Counted from the first letter of the stretch, positions 22,677-34,490 are shown. The stretch: 64,000 nt of DNA from Rebecca billardiae RCC1528 (GCA_965240325.2 OZ251231.1:1984001-2048000), one strand, 5' to 3'. Notes: generated by a model not told the origin, from the letters alone. Numbers and translations: made by a program.

Positions 22677-23564
22677 ATGAGCACCGCGTGGCCCGAGTGG
22701 TTCGAGTTCGAGCGAGACGGCAGCGTCTCGCAGCGGACTCTTGACTATTGGCGGCTGTCCGAGGTCGAGTTTGCCCTCGCTCTCACAGCCTTCCTGATCG
22801 GTGTTGTCCTCCTGCTCGTGTGCCTTGCGTGCGGCTGCTACTACGCGTGCTGCCGCCGCCCACCCGAGCAGAAGTACGCGGACGAGGCCCCTCCGCCTGA
22901 GCCGATCCCTGAGCCCGTCCCTTTCCTGCCAGCGGCGAGCGAGGCCTCATTCGAGCCCTGGCCTGAGCCGGAGCCGGAGCCGGAGCCAGAGCCCACGCCG
23001 AAGCAGGCCGTGTATGACGGCGGCGAGGACAAGATCATCGCTGTCAACGGCCGGCCCGTCTCGCCCTCGGGCCACGGGCTCCCGCTGCCGTACACGCCCG
23101 CGAATATCACCCTCGTCGTCACGCCAAACGCACCGCCCGTCGGCGCTGTCTTGCTCCCCTCGCACACGGAAGAGGACCTGGCGGACGCCGGGGGCGGGGC
23201 ATACTCCTTTGTGGATGAGCAGGGGATGGGCATGCGCGCAGCCGCGGTGTCGGGGGCGCTCGAGGGCGCGGCGAGGGACGACTCGATGTGGGAGGCGGAC
23301 AAGATCTTCAACCTCGAGGAGAGAGTGCGTGCGCTCGAATCACAGCTCGCCGCCGCTCGCAGCGGGGGCGCGCTCACCACTTCACCGAGCTCGCTGCCCG
23401 GGGTCCCGAGCCAGCAGAGGGGCCGATCGGTGGCCTCGGCGCACGAGGCTGACCGTGCTGTCCAGCTGTACTATGCCCCGACCCCGCAGCAGGACGGCAT
23501 GGCGGCAGGCGGAATGCCCACGCGTACAGGCGCACCTCCGTACAGTCCGGTGGCACGACGATGA
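22677..23564 (+). CDS. Single-pass membrane protein with Pro/Glu stretch and coiled coil
   Basis: This is a 295-residue intronless frame from ATG at 22677. Residues 32-58 are a strong hydrophobic segment (FALALTAFLIGVVLLLVCLA) followed by a Cys-rich CGCYYACC and Arg-Arg, so the ~30-residue N-terminus is probably outside and the rest cytosolic. Residues 71-108 are Pro/Glu-rich and include a PE dipeptide run. Residues about 213-238 (KIFNLEERVRALESQLAAAR) are a short coiled coil. The C-terminus is low complexity and polar. The coiled coil suggests it dimerises or docks a partner. The family is not recognised. It converges on the filamin-like gene, with about 245 bp between stop codons. Confidence 0.7.
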   Translation: MSTAWPEWFEFERDGSVSQRTLDYWRLSEVEFALALTAFLIGVVLLLVCLACGCYYACCRRPPEQKYADEAPPPEPIPEPVPFLPAASEASFEPWPEPEPEPEPEPTPKQAVYDGGEDKIIAVNGRPVSPSGHGLPLPYTPANITLVVTPNAPPVGAVLLPSHTEEDLADAGGGAYSFVDEQGMGMRAAAVSGALEGAARDDSMWEADKIFNLEERVRALESQLAAARSGGALTTSPSSLPGVPSQQRGRSVASAHEADRAVQLYYAPTPQQDGMAAGGMPTRTGAPPYSPVARR

Positions 23565-23809
23565 GCCGATGACCGATCACTCCCGGCGCAGGCCAGCGGA
23601 TATCTATGATGAGGCGTTACCGTCACCCCCGGGCGGGTCACCGATTCCGAATCCGGGACCGACGCCCGCCGACGGCACTTACACCACAGTGACCACTGTC
23701 AGGGCTCAGAGTCAGACTACACTGCGACGATGACTCAGCATAGCGTCGTCAGCATCAGTGGTCGTCAGTGATATGACGACGGATTAGAGGCCCGTGCTGT
23801 GATGTCTCA

Positions 23810-26800
23810 TCAGTGCTGTTTATTGCTGGTAGTACGCCCGTACGGCAGCTGCTGAGCCTGCAGGATCTTCTCAGACGACTGCGGAACGCCGACGGCGACG
23901 ATGCCACTGCTCGCACCCGCGCCCATCGGGTGCCACGTCACATAGGCCTGCCGCCGACGGGTCGACGACGCGGCGGTGCTCGCCGCGTGCAGATGTTCGC
24001 ACGGCTGGTGGTGATGACGTTGAGCCGAGGGCACCGAGCTCGGGCTGCTCCCGCGCGGAGGAGCGGCGGCGGCTTGTGCGATGCGCTTTGGCTCGGCGCG
24101 GCGCGGCGGCACGGCTCGGGTGCGCGCCGCACCGCTCGTGGATGGCCGCGCGTGGTGGACCGCCGTGCGTGCGGCCGGATGCGCCGGCGCTGGGGCCGCG
24201 TGGACGGGCCCTCCCACCTGCCGCTCGGCCGAGCCGGCCGAGAGTGCGCGTCGCGTCGCGGAGCGTGGCGAGGGCTGCGCGGCCTCTGCGCCGCGCGGCG
24301 TGCCGCTCGGCCGCAGCGGCGTGGCAGCCACGCCCCCGTCGCGGCTCGCCGACGCGCGCTCGCGCGGGGCGAGAGGCCGCGCCGCGCTCGGCGAGGCCAT
24401 GGGCCGCGGCGAGCGCGCGCGCGGCGAGGCGGCGCCGTCCGAAGCCACCGCGAGCACGAGGAACGGCGAGCCGAGCACGGGCCGGCCTTTCACGCTCACC
24501 GCCAGCTTGTACGTTCCGCTCACGGCGAAGAAGACGCCGACCTCGAACGCATCCGCTCCGGGCTTGGGCTCCTCGGCGCGCGCGGTGACCGCGCCCGGGC
24601 CGCTCAGGTTGACCACGCGCACGTCGGCGGCGGCGTGCTGCGCCGAGTCCGGCGCGGCGGGGCCGTCGTCCGGCGCGGAGGGCACGCGCGCGACGCGCAG
24701 CCGCGCCCAACGCTCCAGCTCGGCGCGCAGCGCGCCGCGTGCCCAGGAGAAGCCTGCCCCGAAGCTGAGCGCCGGACTGACGAGCAGCTCGGCGAGCTGC
24801 CTGGACGCGCCGCGCCGCACCGTGCGCAGCGCACGGCTCGCCGCGCCGCCCGGAGGCGTGTCCAGCGCCGCCGCATCCCCCTCCTTCTCCTCCTCGTCGT
24901 CGTCAGCGTCGTCAGCGCCGTGCTCAGCGTGCGCGGGCGCGCCGGGCTCGCGCACGCTGAGCACAACCCTGTACACGCCCGCGTGCGCGGCGTTGAAGCG
25001 CACGACGCAGCGGCCCTTGGTCGCGCCGCGGCCGAGGGAGAGCGAGACCGGGGCGGGTCCGACGAGGTGCACTCCAAACGGCTGCAGCGGGCGGGCGGGC
25101 CGGGGCCGGGGCGCGGGGCTGGCCAGCTCGGCCGCGTGGCCGAACGGACCAGCGGCGGCGCCGTCGGCACCGCCGCCGCCGCCGCCGTCCATATCGCCTG
25201 CGCGCGCAGCTGCGCCGCCGCCATCATCATCGTCGTCACCGCCGCCGCCAGCCCTGGGCTCGGGCTCGGAGTCGGCAGGGTCGGTGATGTTCCCCGCTGC
25301 GTCACGCAGCACCAGCTCAAACTGGCCCTCGGCGCCCGCGACGGCTCGAACCACCGGCCAGCCCGTGTGTGCGCTCGAGCGCAGCCGTGGCTCTGCGCGT
25401 GCGGCCGCCGCGAGCGCGGCCGCCGCGCCGCCGACGCCCTTGGCCTGGTCGCGCGCTCTCGCCACGAGCAGTGCGCAGCGCGGTGGGAAGACAGGCCCCG
25501 GGCTCACCAGCACGCGGAACGGCGAGCCACCCGCCGGCGCGGCCGCGCGGCTCGCGTCGTGCGCCGCGCGGACGTGCAGCCAGTACTCGCCCGCCACGTC
25601 CGCCACGTACTCACATGAGTAGACGCCGCTGCCGCGGTGGCTCGCGCGCACAGGCACGGTGGTGGCGGTGGTGGCGGTGGTGGCGGTGCCGCCCTCGCCG
25701 GCAGGCCCGCCCGGCGGTGCTCGGCCTCGAGGCTCGAGTGACGCGCGGATCACCACGCCGCCGCCGACCAGCCGGTTGCCGCCGCCGTCGCGCACCGTGA
25801 GCGTGAACTGCGCCGACTCGGCCGCCGTCGCGCGCCGCGCGCCCGCGCCTCGCACGACGCAGTGCGCGGGCGAGAGTAGGCCCGGTCGCACGCGCACGCG
25901 CAGAGGCGCGGCGTGCACGACGGCGCCGCTGGGCACGCCGTGCCCCCGCTCGCGAGGCTCGCCGCCCTCGGCCGCCTCGTCCACGCCGCGCTCCTCCCGC
26001 CCGCCGCGCGCCGCCCGGCTCGCCAGCACGAGCAGCGCAGCGCCGGTGCGCCGCAGTGTGAAGTGCAGCTCCGCGCCCGCGCCGCTCGCGTGCACGAGTG
26101 AGTATGTGAACGCAGGGGCTCGCAGCCGCGCGCCGTCGGGCGGTGCGCTCGGGCGAGGCCGCGCGGACGGCCCGCCGGACTCGAGCTCGGAGTGATCCTC
26201 GTCGTCCTCGTCCAGCTCGAAGGCATACAGCGAGAGAGGCGGCGCCGCCGAGCGGGCGCGCGCGCCGCCTGCCGCGCCGCTCGGCGCACCGCCTGCCGCC
26301 GTCACGTCGGCGCCCGCGCGCGCTGCCACCTCACCGCCGTCGGCGGCGCGGCCATCGCTGGGCCTGGCGTCGCCGATGGCGTTGCCATGCGCGTCACAGA
26401 ACCTCACGAGCAGCCGCGCGGGCTCGCCCGCGGTGGCCGTCGCCGCGCCCTCGCCGAACACTCGCGTGTGCGCCGGCGACACGGGCCCAGCGCGCACGCG
26501 CACCGCCCATCGGCCACCCTCGCCGATGTCTCTGCCTCGCGCGAGCACGCGCAGCTCGAAGCGGCCGGCGACGGTCGGCCGCAGCGTGCACTCGTACACG
26601 CCGGCGCCGAGCGCGCCGGCCTCCGCCGTGCGCGCGCCCACGTCCAGCACCGCGCCCGGCTTCGGCGCGGCCGCAGCGGGCCACGCGGCCCCGCCACCGC
26701 TCGCGGCCGCGCCGCCGCCGCCGCCCGCCGTGGGCACCACATCACCTGGGTCGAGAATTCCAGGCGTGCGCGCCCACTCCGGCAGTCCGGTGGCGTCCGG

Positions 26801-27135
26801 ACCGTCCGCTGCGGCCGCCGCCGCGCTGAGCAGCTCGACGCGCACCGCGGACGCGGCGCCGCGCACGCGGTTCCGCCAGGCGTCGCGCGCGACCACGCGC
26901 ACGCGCGCCACCTGCCCGGCCGTCAGCAGCGGCTGCACCGGCTCGGCGCACGCGCAGAAGCGGGGCTCGACTGCAGCCGCGAGCACAAGCAGCTGCGCAC
27001 GCGGGCCGCGCGCGCCGTTGACTGCCGTGCGCAGCGAGTACGCCGCCGCGACGTACACGACGGCGGTGCACGCGTATCGCCCGTCGCCGAGGTCGGTCAC
27101 CGCCACCTCCAGCGGCGAAGGCTGCGGCTCGTCCA

Positions 27136-27217
<82 letters not shown>

Positions 27218-29221
27218 GCCCACGCTCTCGTCCGCCGATGCGCCGCGGCCGTGCGCTGCGGCCGCGGCCGATGAGCGCGCGCGCGCGCCCGAAGCACCCG
27301 CCACCGAAGCAGGCGGCGCGTCCTCGAGGAGCTGCGCGGCGAGCGACTGCCCGAACTCGCCGAGCGCCGCTGCCAGGCTTGGGTCTGCGTCCTGCGCGCT
27401 GCGCTGCAGCCGCTGCAGCTGCTGCAGGAGTGGAGCCGCCTTGGATGCGCCCGCCGGCGGCGCGCCCTCTGCGCCCAGTGGCGAGCTGTGTGCGCTCGGC
27501 GGCCCCGCGCCCTCGGAACCGGGCACGGGGTCCTCGCGGAGCAGCACCGACCAGTCCTCGGCCTCCGTGCCGTGCGCCCCCGCACCAAGCGGCGCCGGGC
27601 GCACGTGCGCGCCGCCGCGCGCGCCGCGCTCGCCGCTCGGCGGCTCCGATTCCGGGACGAGCCACACCCGGACTTCATCGCCGCCGCGTGCGACCTGGTT
27701 GCCCCAGCGGTCGCGGCAGGTGAGCTCGAACGCGAAGCGCTCGCCCGCGCGTGCGTCACTCACGCCGCCCACGCGCTCCCCCGGCTCGGGCCCGCCGCCC
27801 TCGCCCACGCCCAGCGCCAGCTTGGCTGAGAGGGAGCAGTGCGCGACCGAGGTGAGTGCCGATCGCACCGCCAGCGGCAGCGGCGACGGGCCCACGGCTT
27901 CGCCCCCGAGCAGCACGTGCACGGCGTACGTGCCGGACTCGCGCATCTGCAGCGTGGCGACGCACGCGCCGTCGTCACGCGCCTCGACCACCCCGTGCAC
28001 GGTGCTGCCCGCCGCGCTCGGCCGCCCGCCGCGCGCCTCCGCCGCCGCGCCGCTCGGCGCCGCCGCCGCCGCGCGAACAGCGGCCACCTCAAACCTCAGC
28101 CCGCGCGGCAGCCCGGCGCAGGGGTTGCCGTGCGCGTCGCGCGGGAGGAGGCGGAGCGAGAGCGCGGAGCCCGCATCCACCACCTCGGGCGGCGGCCCCT
28201 CGCCCTCGCCCTCGAGCACCTCGCAGGGCGCGCCGGCCGCCACTCGGAAGGCGAGCGGCTCTGCCGACGCGCCGACCGGCTCTGCGCCGAGCCACACGTG
28301 CAGCCGATGCGCGCCCGCGGCGGTCGGTGTGAAGGCGAGCTCGTACCGGCCGTTGGCGAGCTCGCGCACGGCGCACGGCGCGCGCGCGCCCGCCGGCCCC
28401 TCGAGCTCCGCGCGGATCGGCTCGCCGTCCGCCCTCCTCTCGACGCCCGCCTCGTTTCGGACGACCAGCGTGGGCGCGCACCGCACGCCCGCGGTCGCGC
28501 CCGCGAGCTCGGCCGCGCGGACGAAGCTGCGGCGGGGCGCGGTGGCGTCCGCGTGGACGTGCAGCTCGAACGGCGAGCCGCTCACCGCGTGCTTGCCCAC
28601 GAGCACCGTCAGCGCGTACGTGCCGCTCATCTTGGGGGCATACTCGCACCGGAACTTGCCCGCGTGCACCAGCCGCACGCTCACCGGCAGCGCGTGCGGC
28701 CCGCTCGCGCGCACGCGGCACTGCGGCTCGGGTGCGTCAGCGGGCCACTTGTACACGTGCACGTCGAACGAGTTGCGGCTGTTCGCGCGCGCGTTTGACG
28801 CGCCCTCGCCAACGACCGTGCAGATGCGCGCGCACAGCTCCCCGGGCGTCGCGTGCACGAGGCCCCGCACGAGCGCGGACCAGTCGCGCGACATGCCCGT
28901 GCGCGAGGGCGCGCGCGAGGCGAGCGCGCTCCGAATACTCCCAACCAGCTCGCACAGCTGCGCGAACGAGAGCCGCTTCTGGCCCTCCTCGTCCAGCGCG
29001 CGCGCGAGGTCGAGAGCTTCCCCGTTAGGCATCACCGACGGGCCGACGCCGAGCAGGCGGGCGACGAACGGGGCGTCGTCGACGGCGACCGTCTCCGAGC
29101 CATCGTCAAGAAGCTCGAACGCGCGGAGGCAAGCGGCCTCCTCGAGCTGCGACGGGCGCACGTGCCCCGGCGTGCGAGGTGATCGGACCCTCTGCCTGTT
29201 CAAATGCTCGTCGGTCGCCAT
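23810..29221 (-). CDS. Filamin-repeat protein, about 1800 residues, EF-hand-like N-terminus
   Basis: Filamin (ABP280) repeats are Ig-like modules that crosslink or scaffold cytoskeletal and signalling proteins. I start the protein at ATG 29221 (MATDEHLN); an in-frame ATG at 29287 would add 22 residues but overlaps the divergent gene. The frame is intronless. Numbered from the upper ATG, residues 53-115 resemble a degenerate EF-hand pair. Then come about eight filamin-like repeats, the first at 173-246 with the typical SGTYALTVLVGKHAVSGSPF. The family's SGxYxxxV ... GSPF pattern recurs to about residue 1650. A (Gly-Ala)n linker from (GCGCCC)n lies at 27139-27208. The last ~170 residues are basic and low complexity. 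No actin-binding CH domain is seen, so the role is probably scaffolding or sensing. Confidence 0.85.
27139..27208. repeat. GCGCCC hexanucleotide repeat inside the filamin-like gene
   Basis: About 12 units, in frame, coding for alternating Gly and Ala on the minus strand. Length variation here would change linker length without shifting the frame. Confidence 0.95.
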
Positions 29222-29279
29222 CGCTCGGACGCCGGACCCACCCCGCCCGGTGCGGCCGGTGCGGCTGGGAGACCACACC
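29222..29279. promoter_or_regulatory. 58-bp divergent intergenic region
   Basis: Separates the filamin-like start (minus, 29221) from the sulfotransferase-like start (plus, 29280). No TATA box is visible. A shared bidirectional promoter is inferred from position only. Confidence 0.4.
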
Positions 29280-30258
29280 ATGCACATGCAGAATGAGGAC
29301 GATCAGTCCGCCACTCCGCCGTTGGGCACGGTGCCGGAGCGAGGGTCGCGATCGCAACGACTCTTGGTGGCGTGTCGGCGCGGGCGAGGGCTCGGTGCAG
29401 CTGTCCTGCTGCTGGCGGTGGCGCCGCATCGAAGGGCCGCGGGCGCAACGCCCCTACACACAACTTTTGGCGGCGAGGCATCGCGCGAGAGCTACGCGCA
29501 TTCGATGCTGCTCAAGTCAGCTCGCGACGAGGCACTGGCCGAGGGTTTTGCGCTCTCCACTCGCTTCAATACGCTGATATTGCCCATGCCCAACACATTC
29601 CGCCTCACCCAGGCCGGCAGCATCGCCAGATCGGGAGTGGTACTGGTCGACGTTCCCAGCGGCGTCCGCGAGCTCGTGCTGCTTAAGTATAAGCCGCGCG
29701 CAACGCCCCCGAGCGTGAAGGTGGCGTACGTGCACGTCTTCAAGGCGGCGGGCACGACTGTGCTTTCGGCGTTGCACCGTGGGTGCCGCGGCGTTGCCTG
29801 GTGCGAGTCCCCTGGCTGGTGCCGAGCGGTTCATATCGGCGGTGCACGAGCTGCGGCTGCGTGAATCGTGGGCAAGGGTGAAGGCCTTCGCCCAGCCGCA
29901 CCAGCTGCAGCGCCTGCGCGAAAGCAATGGGACGAGCTTGTGGGCGATCCTCGTGCTGAAACTGATCGCGCAGGACGGGTTTTGGGACGGGCACCTGTGG
30001 CTGCAGGCGTCCTTCATGCACAACTGGGCGGAGAGGCGGCTGCCAGTGCGCTTCCTCGGCGCTGTCGACGACGGTGTGAACGACACGATGCGGCTGCTGC
30101 AGCATTGGCTCCACATCAGCCGCCTGCGGGCAGTGTCGTCCAAGAGACAGCACAACCCTGGCGATGACTTTGCGCTCATGCGCTGGCAGGTGCGGCTGGT
30201 CTGCCACCTGTACTGGTACGACTTCCTCGCATGCGGCCACCCCGCCCCGTGGCACTGA
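29280..30258 (+). CDS. Sulfotransferase-family protein, reading frame interrupted
   Basis: Carbohydrate sulfotransferases move sulfate from PAPS to glycans in the Golgi. The first frame (29280-29864) starts MHMQNEDDQ, has a hydrophobic stretch at about residues 30-50 fitting a type II anchor, and then VAYVHVFKAAGTTVLSAL, the family's PAPS 5'-phosphosulfate loop (H-x-x-K-A-A-G-T-T). The similarity resumes in the +1 frame from about 29815 to the stop at 30258, with ERFISAVHEL (the family's E-R-F-x-S-A-x-H-E) and SLWAILVLKLIAQDGFWDGH. Only about 20 residues separate the two blocks, fewer than usual. No GT-AG intron joins the frames, so I favour a deletion or frameshift. Function is therefore doubtful. 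Confidence 0.6.
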
Positions 30259-30328
30259 GAGAGCGCCTGGCGAAGGACACGAGAGAGCGGCCGACGAAGA
30301 AGACGAGAGAGCGCCTGGCGAAGGAGAA
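30257..30328. repeat. 24-bp tandem repeat, three units
   Basis: Units at 30257, 30281 and 30305 begin GAGAGAGCG, directly at the stop codon of the sulfotransferase-like gene. Confidence 0.85.
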
Positions 30329-31070
30329 CTTGGCGCGCGCTGCGGCGGGTGCCGCTGCTGTCCAGGCGAGTGCACGCACAACGCAGCTCCCCGATGCAAT
30401 TCATCATCATCACCAGCGAGGAAAAACCAAGAAGCTGATGTCGATGAAACACAGCAGGCGTCATTTGAAAAGGCCCAGCTCCCAAGGCCAAGCGGGGGGC
30501 TACTACTGGTGTCTTTGTGCAGTGTTGGATGGCGTCAATCACGCCTTAACCAAGTGTGCACGTTAAAACATAGTAAACTGTACTACCCTGATCCAGGTTG
30601 GCGAGGCGGTCTCCATCTCCCCTCCCGCCTTGCTGCGCACATCCTTTTCGACGAGCGACTGCCGACTCTGATTCTGCGCAGCATAAATAGTATGATACGT
30701 CGTACGTAGTACTTTATACGTAGTAGGTCGCGGACAATTATATAAAACCGGCGGCAGTGTCAGCTGAATCATCACATATGAATGACACATCGCCGCGCGC
30801 AGCCGTCCGCGCGATATCGCGCGACACGTGATTAGCGCAGAAGGGTAGGGGCTGGCTAAGCCTGCTGCCCCGCACGGCGCATCGGCGGCCGCACGAGTGC
30901 CACGTCGGCCCGCACGTCGCCCGCATCTGCCTGTGGTACATGATGTCGTCCACTCTGTCCAGGGTTCGGGCGCCGTTGGCGAGTGCTACGCGCGCACCGG
31001 GCACGGGCGCAGCTTGATCAGTTGATCACACGCGCAACCCATTTGAATCAACGGTTCACTGCTCCTGCGC
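30329..31070. other. Unassigned intergenic sequence
   Basis: Contains the phrase CATAGTAAACTGTA, also seen near 18603, and mixed-composition DNA. No gene supported. Confidence 0.5.
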
Positions 31071-32286
31071 CTACGCGCCGCCTAGAGACGAGCCGAGCCG
31101 CGCGAAGCCTTGTCGTGCGTGCCCCACGGCTGTTCGCTGCGCAGCTTCGAGCGCCGACCGTGTCGGGCTCTTGGGCGCCTCGGTGTGGGCATTTGATGCA
31201 CTGTGCATAGCTGGACCGTCACCTGCATCGGATGGCGCTGCCGAGCTTTGGGTGAGCTCGTCCTCTTCCTCCTTGAGCCGCCCGCGGTACACCACGCGCC
31301 CGTACAGCGGCTGTACCGGCCGGTTGTTCCCCACGACGCAGTTGTGGTTGCAGCCGTCGTGGCCCTCGAGAGCAAGGAACGCCTCCATCTGCGCGGCCGA
31401 GAGGCCCAGCGCCTGGTCAGCAAGCACCCAGCGCACACCCTCGGTGCACGGCGGCGTGGTGAACGAGCCCGCGTACGTCAGAAAGTCGCGCGCGAGCAAG
31501 TCCCGCGTGAGCAGCTCAAAGCTCACGTTGACGGCGTGCGTCTCGTGCAGCCGCGGCAGCGCCGGGCGCCAGAACTGATCGAGGAACTCAGACCGGCTCG
31601 CGCTGAGCTGGAAGAGCAGCCCGAAGACGAGCAGCTCGCCATTCGGCGCCTTGTGCACCATGTGCATCTCCAGCGGGTACTGCAGCCCGTTGATCCGGTG
31701 CTCGGACGGCGAGTGGAAGTGGAACTGCTGCAGCTCGAAGGTCGTCCCGTTGAACTCCATCCGACCATCGCCCGGGGTCGAGATCTTGACGGTGTGCCCA
31801 TTGTTCTGGAGGCAGGCGCGCGCAGCGGCGGGGCAGCGCGCGCAAAGGGTGGGTGGGCGCGTCAGGCGGGAGAAAGCGGCGTAGGGGCGACGGCAGCACG
31901 CCCCTGTGCGGGGGGATGGCCCGCCACCGTCGCACCGTGATGCTGTCGCCCTGCTCGTTGCGGTAGTGGAAGGAAAGGCCTGCGTCCGGAGCATCGACGA
32001 CGTAGTCCTCGTCGAGGACGATGTCTACGGGCGACTGCTCGTGCCCATCGAAGCACGTGCGGTAGTCCATGGGTGCATGCCCATCGGACGCTGACATGTT
32101 GCCCCACCAGGCTGGCCCGGTCTTGCCCACATATGACCACGACGGATGCTCGTCAGTCGTCGTTCGACTGGCAGTCGAGTGGAAAGGCAATCCGAGCGTG
32201 GCATACACGTACACGAATGCGAGCACCATGGCGGTCAGCACCGCCACTTTGGTCACGGCGTCGCATCCAGCCGCGTCGCGCCGCAT
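31071..32286 (-). CDS. Alpha-type carbonic anhydrase, membrane-anchored, two exons
   Basis: It catalyses CO2 + H2O to bicarbonate and H+, probably at the cell surface or in an endomembrane lumen. Exon 1 is 32286-31936 and exon 2 is 31805-31071. The 130-nt intron starts GTGCGA and ends CTCCAG. Joining gives GDSIT-NNGH, restoring the family's NNGH motif, and a 361-residue protein. Residues 12-33 are a signal anchor (VAVLTAMVLAFVYVYATLGL). The zinc ligands are His146 and His148 in FHFHSPSEH and His165 in EMHMVH. FTTPPCTEGVRW carries the active-site Thr, and QSPVDI is also conserved. The C-terminal ~60 residues are a polar extension. It is divergent to the pseudouridine synthase, with 194 bp between starts. 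Confidence 0.93.
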
Positions 32287-32480
32287 CCTCCCGTGACGAC
32301 CGCCAGCACCGACGTCTCACACCCCGCGCCCTTTTCACGGCAGGCCGGCCGCGGCGTTGGCTCCGAGAGAACGGGATCTCGGGATGGATCTCAGAACTCA
32401 TATCACCAAAATAATGTCCGGGACTCCTCGTCACCCCTTTGACAGAGCGGCTCCCTGTCCGGCTGGACAGCGACTCAGCG
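32287..32480. promoter_or_regulatory. Divergent intergenic region, carbonic anhydrase / pseudouridine synthase
   Basis: 194 bp between opposite start codons. No clear core element seen. A bidirectional promoter is inferred from the arrangement. Confidence 0.4.
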
Positions 32481-33302
32481 ATGGTCGCCGCCGCGAAGCC
32501 GCGCGTGGCGACGGCGTTGCTCATCGCCTACGACGGCTCGCGAGGCTGGGCCTGGGACCCAACGATCAAAGCGGTGGTTGCCGATGTCTTCTCCCGCATC
32601 GTCCGTTCGGAGGTCCAGATCGAAGCCGCGAGCAGGACCGACGCGGGCGTGCACGCCAGAGGGCAGATCGCATGCGTGTTTGCAGAACGCTCACCGCCGG
32701 GCGACAACTACGGGAAGCTCGCGTACCGCATGAACCAGCTCCTCCCAGAGGATGTAGTTATTCGGGCGGCAGGTCCCGTCCCGCCCACGTTCGACGTCCG
32801 CGCCAACGCTGGGAAGACGTACTCGTACACGCTGCTCACATCTCAGGTGCGCGATCCGCTCGGCAGGAGGCGCGAGTGGCATCGGCCGCCGCGCCACGAT
32901 GGGCCGGCCTTCGACATCGTGCGCGCAAGGGCTGCGGCCGAGGCCCTCGTCGGCACCCACGACTTCGTGGCCTTTGCCAACTCGGGGGCCAACCAGCGCC
33001 CGTCGAGCGTGTGCACGATCAAAAGGCTCGAGCTGTGCAACCAAGGCAGAGGCCGCGTGCGCTTTGAGATCGACGGCAACCGCTTCGTGTACAGGATGGT
33101 CCGGAACATGATAGGCCTACTTGCGCGCTGCGGCGCCGGCGAGCTCGAACCCGACATCGCCGCGGACGTGCTTGCAACGCGCGCATGGCCATCGGGCACG
33201 ATCAAGCTCACCGCACCGCCACACGGCTTGATGCTGGAGAGTGTGCACTTTACGGACGAGCAGGCCAAGTCTTTGCCATCACGATGGCATCGAGAGTTGT
33301 AA
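32481..33302 (+). CDS. tRNA pseudouridine synthase, TruA/PUS1 family
   Basis: It converts uridines in tRNA to pseudouridine. The frame from ATG 32481 gives 273 residues; it stays open upstream to 32439 but without another ATG. The family signature ASRTDAGVHARGQ is at residues 50-62, with catalytic Asp54. Further TruA features are KTYSYTLLTSQ, the EALVGTHDFVAFANSG block and the C-terminal FVYRMVRNMIGLL segment. The N-terminal YDG motif is present, but the usual FxGWQ-Q that follows is altered (YDGSRGWAWDPTIK), which could reflect divergence or an upstream splice I cannot see. Length is close to bacterial TruA. No targeting peptide is evident, so the compartment is uncertain. Confidence 0.9.
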   Translation: MVAAAKPRVATALLIAYDGSRGWAWDPTIKAVVADVFSRIVRSEVQIEAASRTDAGVHARGQIACVFAERSPPGDNYGKLAYRMNQLLPEDVVIRAAGPVPPTFDVRANAGKTYSYTLLTSQVRDPLGRRREWHRPPRHDGPAFDIVRARAAAEALVGTHDFVAFANSGANQRPSSVCTIKRLELCNQGRGRVRFEIDGNRFVYRMVRNMIGLLARCGAGELEPDIAADVLATRAWPSGTIKLTAPPHGLMLESVHFTDEQAKSLPSRWHREL

Positions 33303-33431
33303 GCATCGTCGGGCTTGCGGCGCGCGCCATGAGACGAGCCGCAATGCGGGCGCTTACGACGGCTTATAGTAATAAGTAAAGCCTTATATATAATAATAAT
33401 AACAATGATATAATAACTAATAATAAGGACC
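33303..33431. other. Short A/T-rich spacer
   Basis: TATA/AATAA-rich stretch (33365-33425) after the pseudouridine synthase stop. It may contribute to 3' end formation. Confidence 0.35.
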
Positions 33432-34490
33432 GCGTTCCGCGGTCCTTTTCCGTAGAACGAACGTAGTTCAGGGCCCGCGGTGGCGGTGCACCCTCCGTCG
33501 CAGTCGTCTATTGACAGACCAGTTGCATATGCCCGTACAACTAGACTCCAGCGGCGCGCCGCCGCCCGCCGCGCCGGGCGGGCCCATTGCAGCCGCCGGC
33601 GCGGCGCCGATTGTGTACAGGCGGATGCGACGAGGCGTGATCGACGCATGAGCGCGACTCCACGTGCACGCCAGGCCACGCGGAGCTGACAGCCAGGGAG
33701 CACGGTGCGGGGCCGCGGATTCGTTCGGGCCGCTGCTGCTGACCGCTGTCCCCGGGGTCACCCCCCGCGCCGGCAGCGCCCGGGATGATGCACTGGTCCG
33801 AGTAGGGTTCGACCAGCGCCTGCGCGACGGCCGACAGGCGGGCGCGAGGCGTGATCGACGCATGAGCGCAACTCTACGTGCACGCCAGGCCACGCGGAGC
33901 TGACAGCCCGAGGGAGCACGGTGCCGAGGTGCGAGGGCACCGGTGATCCGGTTCGCGCACTCGCCGCGCGTGCACGGGCAGCTGACACACCTCGATCAGG
34001 CTCGGCACGCGTTGCAGAGGCACGGCCAGCTCTGGGGACGTCACGCACCACCGTCGCCCGCGCAGCTCGTCCTCCTCGTAGAGTACCGTTCAGTTCCGAG
34101 GCGTAGCCCTCGCTCAGAGTCGACCGACGATGGACTCGGATCGTCGGCGCGCCTGCTCTCTCTCAAGAAGAGTTCTGGGAGACCCCGGAAAGGCATGGCA
34201 AGGGCGGCGCGTGGTGAAGTCGAAGGCTCAGAGATCGATCAGTCCGGCATCAGGCGCCGCTGCCCCCGAGCTTGCGAGAGCCCGAACACAGGGCGGCGGC
34301 TGCGGCGCCGGCTCGCGGACGCGCCGGGGCCGCGCAAGGCCGCGCCGAGGCATCGACAGGGCGGCAGGGGCGGCGGGGGCGCGCGGAGTGAGCGGGGGCA
34401 CGAACGCGATGTCGACGGCAGTCGGGACCCGCCGCAGCCGCGCGCTCCAGGCGCAACTCGCCGCGCGCACCTGCCCATCGCCGTCCTCAC
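33432..34490 (+). repeat. Dispersed repeat A, copy 2
   Basis: Matches 3795-4880 in the same orientation, starting CGCGTTCCGCGGTCCTTTTC. Differences are spread evenly, so this is an old duplication or an independent insertion of the same element. Confidence 0.85.

Noticed and set aside
26376-29279. Very long plus-strand open frame antisense to the filamin-like gene
   Set aside because: It is Ser/Pro/Ala/Arg-rich with no domain and follows from high GC at third positions of the opposite gene. Only its tail after 29280 is kept, because it shows sulfotransferase motifs.
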